This document shows, one piece after another, positions 18,001-24,788 of a stretch of DNA of 43,579 bases. The stretch is from NCBI RefSeq assembly GCF_036408795.1, contig NZ_JAZGJP010000016.1, positions 1-43,579 of the forward strand, given 5' to 3'. Positions within the stretch are counted from its first letter, which is position 1; the number at the start of each line of letters is the position of its first letter. Below the pieces are notes generated by a model. That model saw only the letters and a program-made list of their open reading frames with translations. It did not search any database and had not been told where the DNA came from. The position numbers and the translations under genes are program-made. The stretch is from Olsenella_L kribbiana (lineage in GTDB: Bacteria > Actinomycetota > Coriobacteriia > Coriobacteriales > Atopobiaceae).

Positions 18001-18437
18001 GACTTGGGGAACGCCCGATGGTGGACATGCGGAATGGCATCATCGTCTCCCGCGAGGCGGCACTCGAGCAGCTCGCCTTCGATCACAGCCACGATGGGGG
18101 AGGCTCGGACGTAGGCGATGATACGCCGCCGGGTCCAGAAGTGCGACAGGGAGACTCTTCGCGCATGGACGGCAAGCCCAATGCCCATGGAGAAGAGCCG
18201 AAGAGGCCTCGTTTCACCGAGGTCGAGCTCGAGGCGACTCTTGACCAATGGTCGGCAGGCTCTGACGTCGGGAACATCGTCGAGGAGATACTCCAGCGTC
18301 TCTACGACCAAAAAGGCTCCTCGGCACATCTCACGCTTTCAGCAGACGTCTCGGTGCCAGACGGCATCGACGATACGACACTGCGAATTATCGAGGAGAA
18401 CGGCAAGACCCTCGGCGTGACGCTCCGGATTAGATGA
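15054..18437 (+). CDS. DUF499 AAA+ ATPase with N-terminal Swt1-like HEPN domain (Hma ATPase)
   Basis: 1127 aa from ATG 15054, 15 nt after the methylase stop, behind GGATAGGTGG. The first 150 aa look like a Swt1-type HEPN domain, with the RNTWAH (105-110) motif of the R-x4-H type that in HEPN ribonucleases is catalytic. A DUF499 P-loop ATPase follows: Walker A FGGGKTH (271-277) and Walker B VILMDE (DE at 393-394). The C-terminus has a charged, Gly- and Pro-rich linker (about 1015-1045) and a short final domain. It is the third gene of the helicase-methylase-ATPase operon. The known role is limited to anti-phage defence of the three-gene set. Ribonuclease activity of the HEPN part is inference from the motif. 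The gene appears intact. Confidence 0.85.
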   Translation: MKLEMDNNSLIGSAFDAMRPTLGAFIMREMIRNYHDSWWEEGVMAHLYEDQRRDVAADSTDDTVRIDSLDILLMLRLIVQSWKDVFRPVMDRRSQSWVRELIDTRNTWAHRTGDGFSDEETTRALDTMALLMDQIDPETAVAIRDYRRSVMERNAVTAEPVAPVSKAASWSAVTPTPTQGGSEVLGTLRPWRSVVAPKDDVARGQFKTAEFALDLASVAKGEAGFEYQDPKEFYSRTYITEGMRSLLANVMRRVSGASGGGDPVVELKTAFGGGKTHSMLAVYHLMRTSKIARELPGVAEVMDAAGVQSLPERVYVATLVGTDLDPSSSKNPPFLSGKVNTLWGEMAYQLCLQKGDPAPYGILRSADSKGVAPGTDALTRFFKEIGPCVILMDEFVRYAANLYGNDSRNLPAGTFDSVLTFMQQLTEAVKRTDDCILVASLAESDREQGGTGGREAFERVEHIFGRVNAIWRAASNEEGFEIVKKRLFGSYDESLAAPVADAFMEYYAEAPDKFPVECRDPSYRDRILRCYPVHPQLFDRLYEDWSTLENFQRTRGVLRLMATVIHNLWEANDADPLIMPGSVDFSDSRISEEIFQYLDPAWNAIVDTDVDGSNSVPSTIDRNNSRFSRPKAARRVARTVFLGSAPTSRGESLRGLDASDIRLGAAVPGTSVTIYDDALAKMRDELSYLYTSGTRFWYDTHPTLEKMARDRASSQSAEAIEERIVEIVRESERSSRTGFHSVYTCPKSSNEVPDAPYLALAILPPSKTMSRDLSRSDAVAWAADCLSMCGGTMRSNRNMLLFVAADKTALSDARDAVRRELAWKSIDRESDAMELTRHAVEDMRGKLKNATSRAKRLVLGAFKHLVFPTQDRGDISKVEWDSCGIDGGDQISKRAWNRAVSDGLVAQAFSPFMLQRDLDDILLAERESAHIPEIWNDYCRYSYLQTLASEEVLKASIEQAVKSRDYFGYADGEGSDGRFLGLRLGERPMVDMRNGIIVSREAALEQLAFDHSHDGGGSDVGDDTPPGPEVRQGDSSRMDGKPNAHGEEPKRPRFTEVELEATLDQWSAGSDVGNIVEEILQRLYDQKGSSAHLTLSADVSVPDGIDDTTLRIIEENGKTLGVTLRIR

Positions 18438-18489
18438 TTCGGGAAAGCCATTCCTGCCATTAGCGGTGTCTGTATTATGACGTCCCAGG

Positions 18490-18950
18490 TCACTTCCTGC
18501 TCTCCGCCCACTGCCAGGCGCCGATGAGGTGGCGCAGCTTCGCCTGGCGCTCTCCCGTCACGACGATGGAGACCACGCCGTGGCGTATCGCGTCCACGTC
18601 GCCGTGGTCCGCAAGGTAGAGCAGGCACGCGCGCCTCATCGTCGCGAACTCATCGTCGCGAAATCAGCGGCGCCCACGGAGGGCTCGGGCATCATGGCCG
18701 AGCCCTCCTCGTAGGCGGAGACGACGGCTATCAGCACCGTCTCGTCCCCGTCCATGGCCACTATCGGTGCGTCCTCGCCGTTGTAGGACCAGCCGTCTGC
18801 CACGCGGGCCGTCAGGGAGCGGGAAGAGATGCTTGCTCCCTGTGCAAGCGTCTTGGGCGGGTAGAGAGTGGAGGTGTCGGCGCAGAAGTACCCTGTGCTT
18901 CTGCGCCGGCCGGGCGCTTTCGACGGGCGCGAGGATAGGGGATGGAGCAG
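18490..18950 (-). pseudogene. Decayed gene with a 14-bp tandem duplication
   Basis: One frame reads YFCADTSTLYPPKTLAQGAS... to VSAYEEGSAMMPEPSVGAADFATM, then shifts at a 14-bp tandem repeat. Removing one repeat copy joins it smoothly to RRACLLYLADHGDVDAIRHG and on to IGAWQWAESRK and a stop at 18490. No start codon is visible: the frame opens just after an in-frame TAG (18951-18953), so the 5' end is also lost. The family is unknown to me. The codon pattern is that of a former real gene. It lies between the Hma operon and other relics. Confidence 0.5.
18635..18662. repeat. 14-bp perfect tandem duplication causing a frameshift
   Basis: CTCATCGTCGCGAA occurs twice back to back (18635-18648 and 18649-18662). 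Because 14 is not a multiple of 3, it shifts the frame of the minus-strand pseudogene around it. Confidence 0.85.
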
Positions 18951-19065
18951 CTATCACCGTCGCAGCGGATGTCGGAAGGGCGCCATCGCACAAGGTCACG
19001 CCCCCCCAGCGAGGGCGGCGTGACCGGCCGGCAAGACAGCTTTGAAGAAAAGCGGCGAGCAGGGT

Positions 19066-19284
19066 TTACCGTGCAAGATTGTCGTCTACGGCATGGGTAT
19101 CATGCGACACGGTAGCCTCAGCGAGCTCTCTTACCAAGCGTCCCATGAGGCACGCCGCGACGTCCGCAGCGCCCCTCGGCGCGGAGGAGAGGTCGACGTG
19201 CTCCAGTGTCGCCGTGACGCCCATCCCCGCGAATGCGATCTCTTCGAGATCCGCGTTGACGTAAGCGTCACAAATCCACCTCAT
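19066..19284 (-). CDS. Small hypothetical protein
   Basis: 72 aa from ATG 19284, which has a strong GGAGG ribosome site 7 nt upstream. The sequence MRWICDAYVNADLEEIAFAG continues with an Ala-rich helical stretch. I do not recognise it. It lies in a decayed stretch between the Hma operon and CBASS, so it could be a fragment. Upstream, 19285-19563 contains short open frames on both strands but none with convincing start and content. Confidence 0.35.
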   Translation of the reverse strand: MRWICDAYVNADLEEIAFAGMGVTATLEHVDLSSAPRGAADVAACLMGRLVRELAEATVSHDTHAVDDNLAR

Positions 19285-19563
19285 GGCATTTCCTCCAGTC
19301 CTCGCGACCGTTTGATGTGGCAGCTATGCTACGACGGACGGGAGAGACTGATGGCAATGCGTCGCGGGGGTTCTCCGGGCAAGCGTCGGGAATTTGGTGC
19401 AGATGCCGGCACCCCGCGAATCGTGACGTTCGGCACCCGGGCACCTCGTTCGGACTCGATTTGGATGATGGCCGGATCGCTCGCCGTGGCAGGAGCATCG
19501 CGCGCGTCCCCCAAGGTTAATGCGCGACGATCCGGAAGGCGTCGGCCGCGCCGGATCCGAAAG

Positions 19564-19600
19564 GCAAAAAATTAGGCAGAGACGCGCGAGCGCCTCTGCC
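19564..19600 (-). terminator. Rho-independent terminator for minus-strand transcription
   Basis: On the minus strand GGCAGAG pairs with CTCTGCC across a 12-nt loop (19575-19600) and is followed by TAATTTTTTG. It lies just beyond the decayed gene 19648-20253, which it would have served. Confidence 0.6.
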
Positions 19601-19647
19601 ACATAAAAAACCTCTCGGGTTTCGATATCCAAATGCACTATACCCGA

Positions 19648-20253
19648 TTAGAACCAGCGGTCGACCAGCTCGGCGAGGAATTCCATGGACGCCTCCGCGG
19701 AGGCGTCAGGGCGGGTGACGGAGAGCACGGCCCTCACGTCGTCTGTCAGGGAGCGGAGCCCTGCAGACGCCTCGCCTCAGATCCTTATCTTCGCCGGGGC
19801 AACCCCTCGCTCGCTCGCGAACTCGTCTACGCCGAGAAGCCTGTACCTCGTTTCGATGACCTTCAGTTGCGAGTCGTATTCCTCGATTTCAAGCCATTCG
19901 TCATGCCCGTTGTCCGCTATCTCGGCATGCAAGACATGGCGGAGAAGGAGCGAGGTTCCATGGCTATCGATCGCGAACTAGTAGCACCATCCCTCGTTGA
20001 GCAGCTCGAATAGGGTGGTTTCCCTCACGCAGTCTCTGAACCCGCGCAGGTTGCCCAGCTTCGCCTGGAGGTAACGTTTGCCCTCTAGGTCCTCTTCGAG
20101 GCTCCTCGAAACTTGTCCCTCCGTCCGTTTCACTACGTCATTTATCCGACGGAGTAGCGCCTGCTTGGTTGTCATGTACTCCCGAATGAAGAGCTCGCGC
20201 TTGCGCGCGTTTAGGTCCTCATCCAGGTCAAGAAGTTCATCTCGGCGTAACAT
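19648..20253 (-). pseudogene. Hypothetical gene with two in-frame stop codons
   Basis: From ATG 20253 (MLRRDELLDLDEDLNARKR), behind GGGCGGGG, one reading frame of 202 codons runs to TAA at 19648, broken only by TAG (19978-19980, codon 92) and TGA (19777-19779, codon 159). All three segments look like protein: a helical, charged N-terminus ending NEGWCY, a middle ending GVAPAKIRI, and a C-terminus ending SMEFLAELVDRWF. Continuity across both stops in one frame suggests a gene inactivated by point mutations, though the 91-aa first segment could still be made. Three separate genes without starts is less likely. Family unknown. Confidence 0.5.
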
Positions 20254-20443
20254 CTTTTCCCCGCCCTCATATGTTGAAGAAACTGTATCGTAACTGGTCA
20301 ATTGCTGCACGAGGGGATATATAAAGTAAGGCGTGGAGCACGAGCGACATCCCTTCGGGTCAGCGCTCTCCACACCTGTATGAGAGTCGCCGGTGAGGGG
20401 TATGCTTTTCGACAAGACGAGGAGTCGAGTTTTCTACAACGTC

Positions 20444-20471
20444 TTGCCTTGACTAATCCCTTCTATATAAT
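20444..20471 (+). promoter_or_regulatory. Promoter of the CBASS operon
   Basis: TTGCCT (20444-20449), a 16-bp spacer, then TATAAT (20466-20471), followed by more TA-rich sequence. It lies 60 bp upstream of the effector start. The region is strikingly AT-rich compared with everything around it. Confidence 0.6.
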
Positions 20472-20530
20472 CTATATCTATTATGCTGCTGGTTTTATAA
20501 CCACAATATCTTGTGGTCTATTTGAGAGTG

Positions 20531-21649
20531 ATGATGAGCAAAACCAGAAAGAGCATCCCAAAGAATGTCTTGCTTTCCTTGTGGTCTCGCGCCGCGGGGA
20601 GGTGCGAGCTCTGCGGCAAGGAGCTTAATGTCGCGCACGCCTTCGACGAGTTGGGCAACTTCGCGCAAGTTGCCCACATCAACGCCTACTCGCCTGGTGG
20701 CCCACGCTACAAGGCCGACATGACCGAGGACGAGCTGAACGGCATCGACAACCTCATGCTCCTCTGCCACGAGCACCACAAGATGGTTGACGACAACGCT
20801 GACGACTATCCCGAGGAGGTACTCAGGAGGCACAAGGCAGACTGGGAAGACTCGATAGCTGGCTTTGTCGAGGGGCTCGCACCATCTCGCGCGCTCGTCG
20901 CCACGATGCTCCTGCCCGCAGGGGGAATGAGTCCGCACGTCACCACCGCCGAGCTTAACGCCGCCCTGCATAGGGAGAGGCTGTACGCCGCCAACCCGAA
21001 GGCGTACGACTTCGCGAAGGGCGTTGCTATCCCATGCCGACTCCAAGAGGCCGGCAGTCAGATCGAGCGTCGCATGGCTGCATTCGAGGACTCGTATGAC
21101 GACCAGACAATGCCGGTGGCGGTATTCGCCCTCGCGCCCCAGCCGCTCCTGATCAAGCTCGGCAGCCTCCTTGGCGGGATGCGTGACGTCAGGGTTTTCC
21201 AGCCTTGCAGGGTCGGACGAGGCTGGGCTTGGCCCGAGGGTGGAAATCCAATTGATTTCTCAGCTCGCCATATAAGCGATGGCCAGCCGGACTCATCCCG
21301 TGCCTCATTAGTGGTCAGCCTCAGCGGCGTCGTCAGCATGAGGACTATCGTGGACATCCCCGACGGCACCCCAGTCTACGAGCTCACTACGACGAGCCCA
21401 GGTACTGAAATCGTCACATGCGAGGAGACGGTGAGGACCTTCGTCAAGGAGGCAACCTCGCTCGTCGACAGCATCCATGAGAGCTTCCCCGTGGTGAGGG
21501 AGCTGCATGTCTACCCTGCAATGCCTGCGTCCCTTGCCGTAGCGCTTGGAACCGCACTCAGGTTCAACCTGATCAGCAACTACGTTGTGCACGAGAAAGC
21601 CGACGGAACGTTCGGCGAGACGCTATGCATCGGGAGGTGCGATGAATAA
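20531..21649 (+). CDS. cap5: CBASS effector Cap5: HNH nuclease fused to SAVED domain
   Basis: 372 aa from ATG 20531 (a second ATG follows directly; GAGAGTG precedes). Residues 22-90 are an HNH nuclease: CELC (25-28), AHI (H49), N74 and LLCHEHHKMVD. Residues about 130-372 match the SAVED cyclic-oligonucleotide sensor, including the typical HVYPAMPASLAVALG near the end. In this family a cyclic nucleotide made by the partner CD-NTase binds SAVED, and the HNH domain then degrades double-stranded DNA, killing the infected cell. The stop overlaps the start of the CD-NTase gene. The order effector, CD-NTase, E2 fits a short type II CBASS operon. All key residues appear present. Confidence 0.93.
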   Translation: MMSKTRKSIPKNVLLSLWSRAAGRCELCGKELNVAHAFDELGNFAQVAHINAYSPGGPRYKADMTEDELNGIDNLMLLCHEHHKMVDDNADDYPEEVLRRHKADWEDSIAGFVEGLAPSRALVATMLLPAGGMSPHVTTAELNAALHRERLYAANPKAYDFAKGVAIPCRLQEAGSQIERRMAAFEDSYDDQTMPVAVFALAPQPLLIKLGSLLGGMRDVRVFQPCRVGRGWAWPEGGNPIDFSARHISDGQPDSSRASLVVSLSGVVSMRTIVDIPDGTPVYELTTTSPGTEIVTCEETVRTFVKEATSLVDSIHESFPVVRELHVYPAMPASLAVALGTALRFNLISNYVVHEKADGTFGETLCIGRCDE

Positions 21650-22775
21650 CAAAGACAACAGCCTTCTCAACGAATTGTATGCCGCGCTCGCGCAGGAGCT
21701 TGACATCTCCGAGACCATGCGCGGGAAGGCGGAGAGGGCCTACACGAGCGTTGGAGAGTGGATCGACGGTGACAAAGGCCAGCCTGCCGACGTCTTCGTC
21801 CAAGGCTCCTTTGCCCTCGGCACCGTGACCAGGCCTGTGAGTGGCGAGGACGATGACTACGACATCGACCTGGTTAGCGAGCTCCCCGGCATGACCCAAT
21901 TCGGCCCCCGGACCATCAAGCACCACGTGGGAGACCGGCTCAAGGAACATGGGACCTACGCACAGAAGCTCGAGCCTGAGGGCAAGCGCTGCTGGACACT
22001 GCAGTTCGACGAGTTCCACATGGACATCCTCCCCTGTACGCCAGATCCGACGGCGCGCAGCATGACTGCAATCACCCTGACCAACCGAGAGCCCGGAGGC
22101 GAGTACACCACTAGGTCGAGCGACCCGAGGGCCTACCAGAGCTGGTTCGAGCGGCGCATGGGCGATTCCCTTGACCACGCGCGAAGCCGCGCGGTTGGGA
22201 AGGTCTATGCCTCGGTCGACAAGGTGCCAACGTTTGCTGTTGCCACTCCGCTGCAAATGGCCATCAGAATCCTCAAACACCACCGCGACGTCATGTTCGA
22301 GGGACGCGACGATGCGCCAATCTCCATCATCATCACCACGCTCGCAGCCCTTTCCTACGATCAGCAGGTGGGTGTGTTCGATACGGTGTCCGACGTGCTG
22401 GGCTCGATGAGCGGGCACATACGACGTGAGGGAGGCCTCTACGTAATCGAGAACCCCGTCGATCCGAAGGAAAACTTCGCGGACAGGTGGAACACCGAGC
22501 CTTGGAAGGCACGGGCGTACTTCGACTGGGTGAGTGCCGCACGCCGCGACCTCGTTGACAAGCCGCTCGGTTCTGCTGGAATCGACGCACTGTCGGACGG
22601 CCTCAAGGGGCCGCTGTCGGAGAATGTGGTCGTCAGGGCGTTCTCGAGGTTCGGCAACAGGATGTATGCAGAGCGCCAGTCGGGTGCCCTTCACTATGGT
22701 ACAAGGGAGGGAATCACGCTCGCTGCTTCGGCGACTACCGTGGCAGTTCCGAGCCACAGGTTCTACGGTGCGTAG
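21642..22775 (+). CDS. CBASS CD-NTase (cGAS-like cyclic oligonucleotide synthase)
   Basis: 377 aa from ATG 21642, behind GGGAGGTG and overlapping the effector gene by 8 nt. The nucleotidyltransferase active site is clear: GS at 55-56, DYDIDL giving D74 and D76, and FHMDIL giving D128. The C-terminal half fits the SMODS sensor domain, and the chain ends in PSHRFYGA, an exposed tail of the kind type II CBASS E2 proteins act on. It should make a cyclic di- or trinucleotide upon phage sensing; the exact product cannot be read from sequence. The downstream E2 gene overlaps its end (GTG at 22768). Confidence 0.92.
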   Translation: MNNKDNSLLNELYAALAQELDISETMRGKAERAYTSVGEWIDGDKGQPADVFVQGSFALGTVTRPVSGEDDDYDIDLVSELPGMTQFGPRTIKHHVGDRLKEHGTYAQKLEPEGKRCWTLQFDEFHMDILPCTPDPTARSMTAITLTNREPGGEYTTRSSDPRAYQSWFERRMGDSLDHARSRAVGKVYASVDKVPTFAVATPLQMAIRILKHHRDVMFEGRDDAPISIIITTLAALSYDQQVGVFDTVSDVLGSMSGHIRREGGLYVIENPVDPKENFADRWNTEPWKARAYFDWVSAARRDLVDKPLGSAGIDALSDGLKGPLSENVVVRAFSRFGNRMYAERQSGALHYGTREGITLAASATTVAVPSHRFYGA

Positions 22776-23199
22776 CAGAAGACCCCCTAAGGGAGGGGGC
22801 CTCACCCTGCCCATGCAGCTCCTGCATTTGCTCATGGCCTATCCCGACTCCTCGGGCAGAATCCTCCATGGTAGCAAGCTGGTTTGGCGGGCGACGGTGA
22901 AGCCATCGGCCCTCAGCGACATCTACCAGGTGTACATCGAAGCAAAGCCCCGCTCTTTTCCTCAGGTCTGGGTCTCTGGCGGTGCGGTCGATCGTTGCAA
23001 GGACCTCCCCTCGGTACCGCACAAGCTCGGCTACGAGGAGAGGCCACCGCGAGTACACGTCTGCCTCCAATACAGGGATTGGTCAACCGATCAGCTGTTC
23101 ACGAAGACCGTCATGCCATGGTGTAGCGAGTGGATTCTCCACTTCGAGATATGGATGGCAACGGACGAGTGGCACGGCGGAGGCATTCACCCCTCATGA
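22768..23199 (+). CDS. CBASS E2-like conjugating protein (short type II system)
   Basis: 143 aa from GTG 22768, overlapping the CD-NTase stop by 8 nt. The ending, PWCSEWILHFEIWMATDEWHGGGIHP, is spread over residues 117-142 and is the hallmark of the E2-only protein of short type II CBASS operons. C99 in PPRVHVCLQY is the likely catalytic cysteine. In such systems the E2 links the C-terminus of the CD-NTase to other molecules and so primes it, without E1 or JAB partners; none is present here. It is the last gene of the operon. Confidence 0.85.
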   Translation: MRSRRPPKGGGLTLPMQLLHLLMAYPDSSGRILHGSKLVWRATVKPSALSDIYQVYIEAKPRSFPQVWVSGGAVDRCKDLPSVPHKLGYEERPPRVHVCLQYRDWSTDQLFTKTVMPWCSEWILHFEIWMATDEWHGGGIHPS

Positions 23200-23232
23200 G
23201 GGCGCTCGCCTTCATCTCCATTGACCCGCCTC

Positions 23233-23337
23233 TTACGACCCGTAGTGCCAGAAGAGCAGGATGACCCTGGCCACGAACCTCATCCACATCAGGAAGAACT
23301 TGCCTATCGCACCTAGAACACGCTTGGCCACGCCCAT
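23233..23337 (-). CDS. 34-aa basic hydrophobic micro-protein
   Basis: 34 residues, MGVAKRVLGAIGKFFLMWMR..., with Lys/Arg interspersed in hydrophobic runs, ending in HYGS. ATG 23337 lies 11 nt after the stop of the gene upstream, with TAGGA as a modest ribosome site. Size, composition and position mirror the 35-aa peptide at 7128-7235, although the sequences are not obviously homologous. A membrane action is plausible; function unknown. The gene is convergent with the CBASS operon, 33 bp from its end. Confidence 0.45.
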   Translation of the reverse strand: MGVAKRVLGAIGKFFLMWMRFVARVILLFWHYGS

Positions 23338-23348
23338 CTCACACGTTC

Positions 23349-23966
23349 CTACTCGAAAGAATCGTCCGAATAAGCACTAGCAGCCACGCCGGACACAAAT
23401 CCATAGCTGGCCTCCGTCATGCCGAGCATCGCGAATACGAGCCGCTCCCCATCGAAACTATGAAGGTCGCCGGCATGGGTGTCCCTCAGGTAGTCGTGCA
23501 GCCATACCGCACGCCCCGCCATGGGGCGTGCAGGCTCGTCGGCGTCGTAGAAGAAGTCGACCGTCTCGTAGAGCCTCGGCACGTCGCAGAGGTCGGGTCC
23601 GACACGCACCCACTGGAGGCGGCCGTCGAGCTCGACGGAGCGGATCTGCTCAATCTCCTCCTCGAACAGGACGTGCAGGCGACATCCCGCGGACCTCTGG
23701 GCCAGAGGCATGCCGGCGCCCTCCAAGCTTGTGACCCGGTACCAGCTCGCCTCGATCCAGAGCCCGCCGTCGAGAACAATCCGCAGGTTCGTGAGAGCGT
23801 TCGTCCTGCCGAGGGCGCTGTTGGTCATGAGCGTATTGGTGTCGAATACCTCGATGGCCCCGTCTGTGTTTGATAACCTCTGAGTTGCGGATTCGAGCAT
23901 CGGGCACTTTCGGGTCTGAGCACGAAAAGCTTTCGGGTTCTGGCATGGGCACGCCGACCATCCCAA
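23349..23966 (-). CDS. Hypothetical protein, 5' end probably replaced by an IS21 end
   Basis: The open frame is 205 codons from 23966, but the first 30 or so codons lie in sequence that looks like the end of an IS21 relic. The native part starts near NTDGAIEVFDTNTLMTNS; an internal ATG at 23828 would give 159 aa. The protein has a Trp/Tyr-rich start (LWIEASWYRV), an acidic centre (FEEEIEQIRSVELDG) and looks soluble. I do not recognise the family. It precedes the 34-aa micro-protein, a pairing like that at 7128-7555. Confidence 0.5.
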   Translation of the reverse strand: MGWSACPCQNPKAFRAQTRKCPMLESATQRLSNTDGAIEVFDTNTLMTNSALGRTNALTNLRIVLDGGLWIEASWYRVTSLEGAGMPLAQRSAGCRLHVLFEEEIEQIRSVELDGRLQWVRVGPDLCDVPRLYETVDFFYDADEPARPMAGRAVWLHDYLRDTHAGDLHSFDGERLVFAMLGMTEASYGFVSGVAASAYSDDSFE

Positions 23967-24003
23967 AGCTGGTCCAACATGTCGCTGCTTCGGCTATCGG
24001 CAT

Positions 24004-24579
24004 ATGGAGGCCAGAAAGGAAATGATCGGCGTGGACAGGATAGAGGACATGCGCAGAAGGGCGAGAAGCGGGGAACCGACAGCCTCGATCGCGAGGGTAG
24101 TCGGCGTCTCGGAGCCGACGGCCAGGAAGTGCGCGAGGATGGAGGACCTGTCGCCCGAGCCGCCGAAGAGGAAGGAGCCGGAGAGCGAGCTGCCCGCGCC
24201 GCACAGGGAGACGACCGGCTCCTGGCCCGGCGACGACTGCAGGAACTGGCGCAAGCAGCGCCATACGGCCGTGAGGGTGCATGCGAGGCTCATCGACGGG
24301 CGCGGCTGCGAGGGCTCCTATTCCACCGTGCAGCGCTACGTGAAGCAGCGCCGGGAGGAGATGGCCCGCGAGCGCGACCGCAGGGACGCCGAGGGCTTCC
24401 TGCAGCTGAGCTGGCTGCCCGGAGAGATCCAGGCCGACTTCGGCGAGGCCGACTTCAGGGTCCGCGGGGTGACCACGAGGGGCAAGTGCCTGACCGTCAC
24501 GTTCCCGCACTCCAACGTGGGGCTCGCCCAGGTCTTCTGGGGTGAGACGGGCAATACGTTCTGGAGCGGCCGCGTGTGA
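24004..24579 (+). pseudogene. IS21-family transposase IstA, N-terminal fragment
   Basis: 191 codons from ATG 24004. The start (MIGVDRIEDMRRRARSGEPT, ASIARVVGVSEPTARKCAR) is the IstA helix-turn-helix. The start of the DDE domain follows: LPGEIQADFGEADF with the first catalytic Asp, then GLAQVFWGE. Normal IstA is about 500 aa; here the match ends abruptly at 24545 and a short unrelated tail (TGNTFWSGRV) follows. The helper gene istB is absent. Just upstream, 23870-23990 has short repeated motifs (TTTCGGGT twice), compatible with the IS21 left end. The element is a dead remnant. Confidence 0.75.
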
Positions 24580-24686
24580 TACGCCGACGGAGGGGGTGGT
24601 CACGAACCAGAACGGACGGTGCCCGAGTCAGGGTTCCCATCGCTCGCATCCACCCGCTCTCTGCGACCTTCTGGCGTTCGCTGAGG

Positions 24687-24706
24687 CATCATACTTTGGA
24701 ACGATG
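24687..24706 (+). promoter_or_regulatory. Shared palindromic operator 1 (upstream of surface protein gene)
   Basis: CATCATACTTTGGAACGATG. Exactly 20 bp later comes GAAAAT (24727-24732) as the -10. The start codon is at 24789. A degenerate half site (GAAAGTATC) occurs further down the leader near 24758. The rest of 24580-24788 holds no gene. Confidence 0.65.
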
Positions 24707-24788
24707 CGCTTTGCCTGCATGCCGCTGAAAATCTCCTAGAGCTGGACGCTACCCAGAAAGTATCAAACCTCCTAGGATTGGAGCGACC

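Noticed and set aside
7603..18437. Class 1 DISARM
   Set aside because: The helicase is DrmD-like and a methylase is present, but drmA, drmB and drmC are absent and a DUF499 ATPase takes their place, which fits the Hma-type set better.
21573..22835. Long minus-strand open frame opposite the CD-NTase gene
   Set aside because: Low-quality composition; the plus strand has an unmistakable CD-NTase with active-site motifs.
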